A stretch of DNA of 64,000 bases from Palsa-360 sp963710315. GTDB lineage: Bacteria > Acidobacteriota > Terriglobia > Acidiferrales > UBA7541. Numbering within the stretch: position 1 is the stretch's first letter; the number at the start of each line of letters is the position of its first letter. The stretch spans positions 62,001 to 126,000 of the forward strand of contig CAVPZW010000009.1 of assembly GCA_963710315.1 (NCBI GenBank). The letters are read 5' to 3'. A program made the translations under genes and the position numbers. This document shows, in pieces, positions 60,276 to 64,000 of this stretch. A model generated the notes under the pieces. That model did no database searches and was not told the DNA's origin. It worked only from the letters and a program-made list of their open reading frames with translations.

Positions 60276-62739
60276 TCAGGCGGTAATTTGTTTCGGCTCT
60301 GCGTCGCGCTTGGCTTGAATGGCGTTGAACACTTTTTCAGCGGTAGCCGGCAGTGAAGTGATGCGCACGCCGACTGCGTCATAGATCGCATTCAGGATGC
60401 AGGCCGCCGTGGGCACCAGGGTCGGCTCGCCAACGCCCTTGGCGCCGAACGGCCCTGACGGATCGTAGTTGTCCACGATATCGACTTCCACTTCGGGCAT
60501 GTCCAGCGAAGTCGGCATGATGTAGTTGGTGAGGTTGGGATTCATCTGCACGCCATTGGCGTTGAACAGGATTTCTTCCTGCAGCGCAAATCCTACCCCC
60601 ATGGAAATGCCGCCTTCGACCTGGCCTTCCACGAGCATCGGATTGATGGGCGTGCCGCAATCGTGCGACGCCACGATGCGCAGAACTTCCACGTCGCCCG
60701 TTTCGTCGTCAACTTCCACTTCGGCGATTTGCGTGGCGTAAACATACGTACCGAAGGGCTTGCCTTGCCCGGTTTCCGGATCGAGAGCGACAGTCGCGGG
60801 ATTGAAAGAAGCGCTGCCGATGGGCGGCTCGCCGGTTACCGTGCGCGCATGATTTGCAGCGTCACCGATGTGCATGTTGCGCTGCGGAAAACCTTTGACC
60901 ACAATTTTGTGATCCTTGGCTTCCAGCTGATTGGGCTTCACGCCGAGTAGCGGCCCGACCACATCGAACAGCATCAGCTTGACCTTTTCCGCGGCCAGCC
61001 TGGCGGCGTTGCCGGTCACGTAGGTGGTGCGGCTGGCGATTGCGCCCGTGTCCATGGGCGTGGAATCGGTGTCGGCGGAAACCACGTTCACGTCGTCCGT
61101 GGAGATGCCCAATTCCTGCGCCACGATCTGCGCCAGGATGGTGAGCGATCCCTGCCCCGTTTCCACCGTGCCGGTGAGCAGAGTGGCCGTTCCGTCTTCA
61201 TCCAGCTTCACGACAGCCGAGCTGGGATTGGCCGCAACCGTGAAGCCAATCGGATACCACATGCAAGCCATGCCACGTCCGCGCTTTTTCATACTCGCAC
61301 CGTATTCCCGTTTGTGATTTCCTTGGGCAGGAGCTTGGAGCCCGCGCCGCCGTTTCCATTGGTGTTCCAGCCAAAACGCTCCGCGGCGCGCAGAAGCGAT
61401 TCCTTCACCACCACGCTCTGCAACTTCTGTCCGGTGGGGCTGATGGAACCCTCGTGAAACGCGTTGATCAGCCTGATTTCCAGCGGATCCATGTTGAGCA
61501 CCTTGGCGATATCGTCCATATGCGATTCATACGCGAAGCAAACTTGCGGCGCGCCGAATCCGCGCATGGCTCCGGTCATGGTTTTGTTGGTGTAGACGAC
61601 GTAGGCTTCCGCGTAAATGTTTTCGATGTTGTACGGGCCAGCCGACAAGATGCAAGCCTTGCTGAGCGTGGTCTCGCTCCAGGAGCAGTAAGCGCCGCCA
61701 TCCAGCAGCAGGCGCAATTTGCGCGCCTGAATCCTGCCATCCTTGGTCACGCCGGTCTTGTAATCCATGATGATCGGGTGGCGCGTGGTGGAGGACATGA
61801 ATTCATCCGGGCGTGTGAATACGCTCTTGACCGGCCTGCCGGTTTTCTTGGAGAGCAGCGCAAGCACCGGCTCGGTTGTAATTTCGTTCTTGCCGCCAAA
61901 ATTGCCGCCCACGATGGTGGCAACCAGTCGAATGCGGCTGATGGGAATTCCCAGCGTGCTGGCGAGATCGGCGCGGCCAAGGGTGATGCGTCCCAAGGTC
62001 GAATACACCGTTAGGCGGCCGTTGGCATCCCACATGGCGATGGTGGCATGCGGCTCCAGAGGCACGTGCTCGACCATCTGCGTGCGTGAAGTGGCCCTCG
62101 AAGATGTGGTCGGACTCGCGAAAGCTTTTTCGATGTCACCTTTCTTGATCAACTTGTTGCCGTAGATATTGGCGGAAGGAGCGTGCACGCCAGGCGTTTC
62201 CAGCTTCAGCGATTCGACGGATCGAGCACGGGCACGAGAACTTCATAGTCGACCTTGATTTTGTCGCAGGCTTCCGCCGCGATCTGCTCGGTGACGGCGG
62301 CGACTGCGGCGACGCCGTCGCCCGCATGGAACACGCGCTCGTCGGCCAAGACTGGCTGGTCTTTCAGGAAGGGCCAAAGGAGTTGTTGGGAACATCCTTG
62401 CCGGTCATCACCGCCATCACGCCGGGCATCGCTTCCGCTGCCTTGGTGTCGATGCTCTTGATCGTCGCCGAGGCCACGCCCGCGCGCTTGATCTTGGCGA
62501 AGAACATGCCGGGAAAACCATGTCGTCGATGTAGCCGGTTTGGCCCAGCCCATGCAGCCGGGCGTCCAGGCGCGTTGCGCGCTGGCCGACGGCGGGAGTC
62601 TGCTGGCGGGCCTTGGGCACCACCACTTCGATCGGATAGGTCACCAGCGGCGCGAGCACCGACTCGCGCAGAGTATCTGGCTCATCTTCACTGTCTCCGC
62701 AGGAGAAACTTTCTCAGCAACTTTCGGTTTCTTATCCAC
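60276..62739 (-). pseudogene. Molybdopterin (large, CoxL/XdhA-like) subunit of a three-gene molybdenum hydroxylase, several frameshifts
   Basis: The start is GTG 62739, 7 nt after GGGAGG, and the total length (about 820 codons) is normal for the family. Order: RLHGLGQTGYIDDMVFP, ADERVFHAGDGVAAVAAVTE, EHVPLEPHATIA, VGGNFGGKNEITTEP, GAMRGFGAPQVCFAYESHMD, GTVETGQGSLTILAQIVAQE and active-site GAKGVGEPTLVPTAA with the Glu intact. Frame changes are needed near 62690, 62512 (CCCGGC for CCCGGGC), 62377, 62218, 62117, 62083 and 61290. The last is a 4-nt ATGA overlap, so 61289-62188 and 60276-61292 are two clean frames. No Tat signal. Error and decay cannot be told apart here. Confidence 0.88.
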
Positions 62740-62755
62740 CGTTTAGCCTCCCTAC

Positions 62756-63278
62756 CTACGTCTTGCTTCTCGATCCTGAACTCTTGACTAGCGACCGGCT
62801 TCCATTGGCTTCGCCGCGCATGTTGCGCGCGGCGATCTGGATGGCCTCGATCATTTTCACGTATCCGGTGCAGCGGCACAAATTTCCGCCCAGCGCGTCG
62901 CGGATCTGCGGAACCGATGGGATTAGGAATTTCGTCCAGCAGCGCCTTGGCCGACATGATGACGCCCGGCCCGCAGAAACCGCACTGCAAGGATGCGCAC
63001 TCTTCAAAAGCCTTCTGAATGGGGTGCACGCGATCCATGGAGGCGAGCCCCTCGATGGTCAGCACGTCGCGGCCATCGGCCTGCGCTGCAAGCATCAGGC
63101 AGGAGTTGACCGGCTTGCCATCGACGATCACCGTACAGGCGCCGCAATCGCCGACGTCGCAGCCGAGCTTGGACCCGGTGAGCAACAAATTATCGCGCAG
63201 CATGCGCAGCAAAGTCGTTTCCGGCGGCACACTGGCCGTTCGGGTTTCGCCGTTTACTTTGAGTGTGACGGTTACCAT
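62756..63278 (-). pseudogene. [2Fe-2S] (small, CoxS-like) subunit of the molybdenum hydroxylase, one frameshift
   Basis: ATG 63278 with GGGAG upstream. The plant-type site is Cys40, 45, 48 and 60 (KLGCDVGDCGACTVIVDG, NSC), and the second site begins with Cys99 and 102 (LQCGFCGPGVIMSAKALLDE). Near 62920 the frame shifts; the expected QIRDALGGNLCRCTGYVKMI, bringing the last two cysteines, continues in another frame to TAG 62756. Without the shift the protein would have a foreign C-terminus and lack two cluster ligands. It starts 11 nt after the FAD subunit gene and ends 16 nt before the large subunit start: one operon. Confidence 0.87.
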
Positions 63279-63289
63279 TGCGTGTCTCC

Positions 63290-64000
63290 CTATCGCCTGG
63301 CTTGCGCCAGCGCGTACGCGCCTTCCAAGGCTCGTTTGGTCAAAACTGCAACCAGATTTTTGCGGTACTCGGCCGATGCGCGGAAATCGCTGATTGGCTT
63401 GGCGTCCGTGGCGGCGATGTGGCCCGCCTCGGCCATGACTTCCGGCGTGATTTTGCGGCCTTCCAGAAAGGCTTCGGCCTGCGTAGCGCGAATCACCTTG
63501 GGAGCAACCGCGCCAAGCCCGATGCGCGGCGCGACAAACGTGTGCTTATCCCAATCGACCCAGAAGCTGGCCGCTGAATTGACAAGCGCCAGCGCCTGCC
63601 CCTTGCGCAATCCGAATTTCAAAAAGTGAGTTGGTTTCCTGAGGTTCTGCTTGGGGATAATAATTTCCGCAAGAATCTCGTCCGGTTTCAAAACGGTCTT
63701 GCGCGGTCCGAGGAAAAATTCGGAGAGCGGCACTTCGTGGCGGCCGCTGGGTCCCTGAATGCTGGCGATGGCCTCAAGCGCAATCAACGTCGGTCCGCTG
63801 TCCATGGACGGAACGGCAGTCACCAGATTGCCGCCCAGTGTGCCCAGGTTGCGCGTCTGCACGGCGCCGATGGTGTGCGCCGCATCGGCCAAGGCAGGAA
63901 ACATATCCTTGATGACCACCGAGCGCATGATCTGCGAGTGCGTGACAAGCGCGCCGATGCGCAATCCGTCTTCATTCGCGACAATAGATTTCAATTCTTC
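63290..64000 (-). CDS. FAD-binding (medium, CoxM/XdhB-like) subunit of the molybdenum hydroxylase, N-terminus outside window
   Basis: About 237 residues of the C-terminal two thirds. GLRIGALVTHSQIMRS and AVQTRNLGTLGGNLVTAVPS are the FAD-binding motifs of the family (T-H-x2-I and G-x-L-G-G-N), followed by the CO-dehydrogenase flavoprotein C-terminal domain. The frame is open to the window edge, where ELKSI precedes, so the start and the first FAD motif (A-G-G-T) lie beyond 64000. It passes electrons from the Fe-S subunit to an acceptor. First gene seen of a medium-small-large operon on the minus strand. Confidence 0.92.
   Translation of the reverse strand, partial: EELKSIVANEDGLRIGALVTHSQIMRSVVIKDMFPALADAAHTIGAVQTRNLGTLGGNLVTAVPSMDSGPTLIALEAIASIQGPSGRHEVPLSEFFLGPRKTVLKPDEILAEIIIPKQNLRKPTHFLKFGLRKGQALALVNSAASFWVDWDKHTFVAPRIGLGAVAPKVIRATQAEAFLEGRKITPEVMAEAGHIAATDAKPISDFRASAEYRKNLVAVLTKRALEGAYALAQARR

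Noticed and set aside
60276..61292. Separate short molybdopterin-binding protein
   Set aside because: It is the C-terminal part of the same large subunit as 61289-62188; together with upstream fragments it gives one normal-length subunit. The ATGA split is noted as a possibility but not taken as a separate gene.
1..64000. tRNA, rRNA, riboswitch or prophage genes
   Set aside because: No T-loop or acceptor pattern, rRNA signature, integrase, or phage structural gene was recognised in either strand. I could not run a covariance search.

Overview
The window looks like a chromosomal contig of a soil-type Acidobacteriota (Terriglobia-like). The evidence is two adjacent proteins of the VWFA-related acidobacterial family, a very large carboxypeptidase-regulatory-like/TonB-type outer membrane receptor, DUF6152 proteins, an NHL/LVIVD/kelch-rich secretome, a KDO pathway gene (kdsB, so a Gram-negative envelope) and high G+C coding sequence. 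No rRNA, tRNA, CRISPR array, phage or transposase gene was seen.

Layout. 1-6.1 kb: 3' end of a repeat-rich surface protein, kdsB (-), two VWFA proteins (+), deoB (-). 6.2-8.3 kb: ligAB, protocatechuate 4,5-dioxygenase, with a terminator and two CRP-type palindromes upstream, then a methyltransferase. 8.4-14.6 kb: uvrA, carrying about 25 frame changes, followed by a tight run of a TPR protein, two small exported proteins and a SprT-like zinc protein. 14.7-25.3 kb: Tat-type metallo-beta-lactamase-fold protein, methyltransferase, S46 dipeptidyl-peptidase, kelch lipoprotein, UPF0182 membrane protein. 25.4-37.7 kb: thioredoxin-like protein, small membrane protein, a two-subunit periplasmic molybdenum hydroxylase, an Fsr-like MFS exporter, a TIM-barrel protein, a Tat-exported protein of unknown function, an FMN alpha-hydroxyacid oxidase, a SoxCD-like sulfite dehydrogenase with c-type cytochrome, and an NHL propeller. 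38-57 kb: DUF6152 with a partner protein (present twice), TonB-type receptor, two hydrolases of the 2,6-dihydroxypseudooxynicotine hydrolase-like family, an LVIVD protein, three tandem paralogous FAD oxidoreductases and an esterase. 57.4-64 kb: a fused Fe-S/molybdopterin xanthine-dehydrogenase-type enzyme and a CoxMSL-type three-gene molybdenum hydroxylase (-), the large subunit again rich in frameshifts.

How it fits together (inference). From 26 to 60 kb the genes look like an exported oxidative catabolism district. A TonB-type receptor would take up a ligand. About ten Tat-signal enzymes (FAD, FMN, molybdenum, hydrolases, MBL fold) would act on it in the periplasm. Cytoplasmic molybdenum hydroxylases and LigAB would complete ring hydroxylation and cleavage. 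The substrate is not identifiable from sequence; an aromatic or N-heteroaromatic compound is the simplest guess.

The intergenic spaces are seeded with a repetitive element made of two inverted GTAG-led hairpins (REPIN/BIME type, 11 doublets plus solo or degenerate copies) and with a second palindromic family (4 copies). Single-base frameshifts cluster at 8.8-11.2 kb and 61.3-62.9 kb, with isolated cases at 50.13 and 55.69 kb. Motifs between the shifts are well preserved, so assembly or sequencing error is at least as likely as true gene decay.
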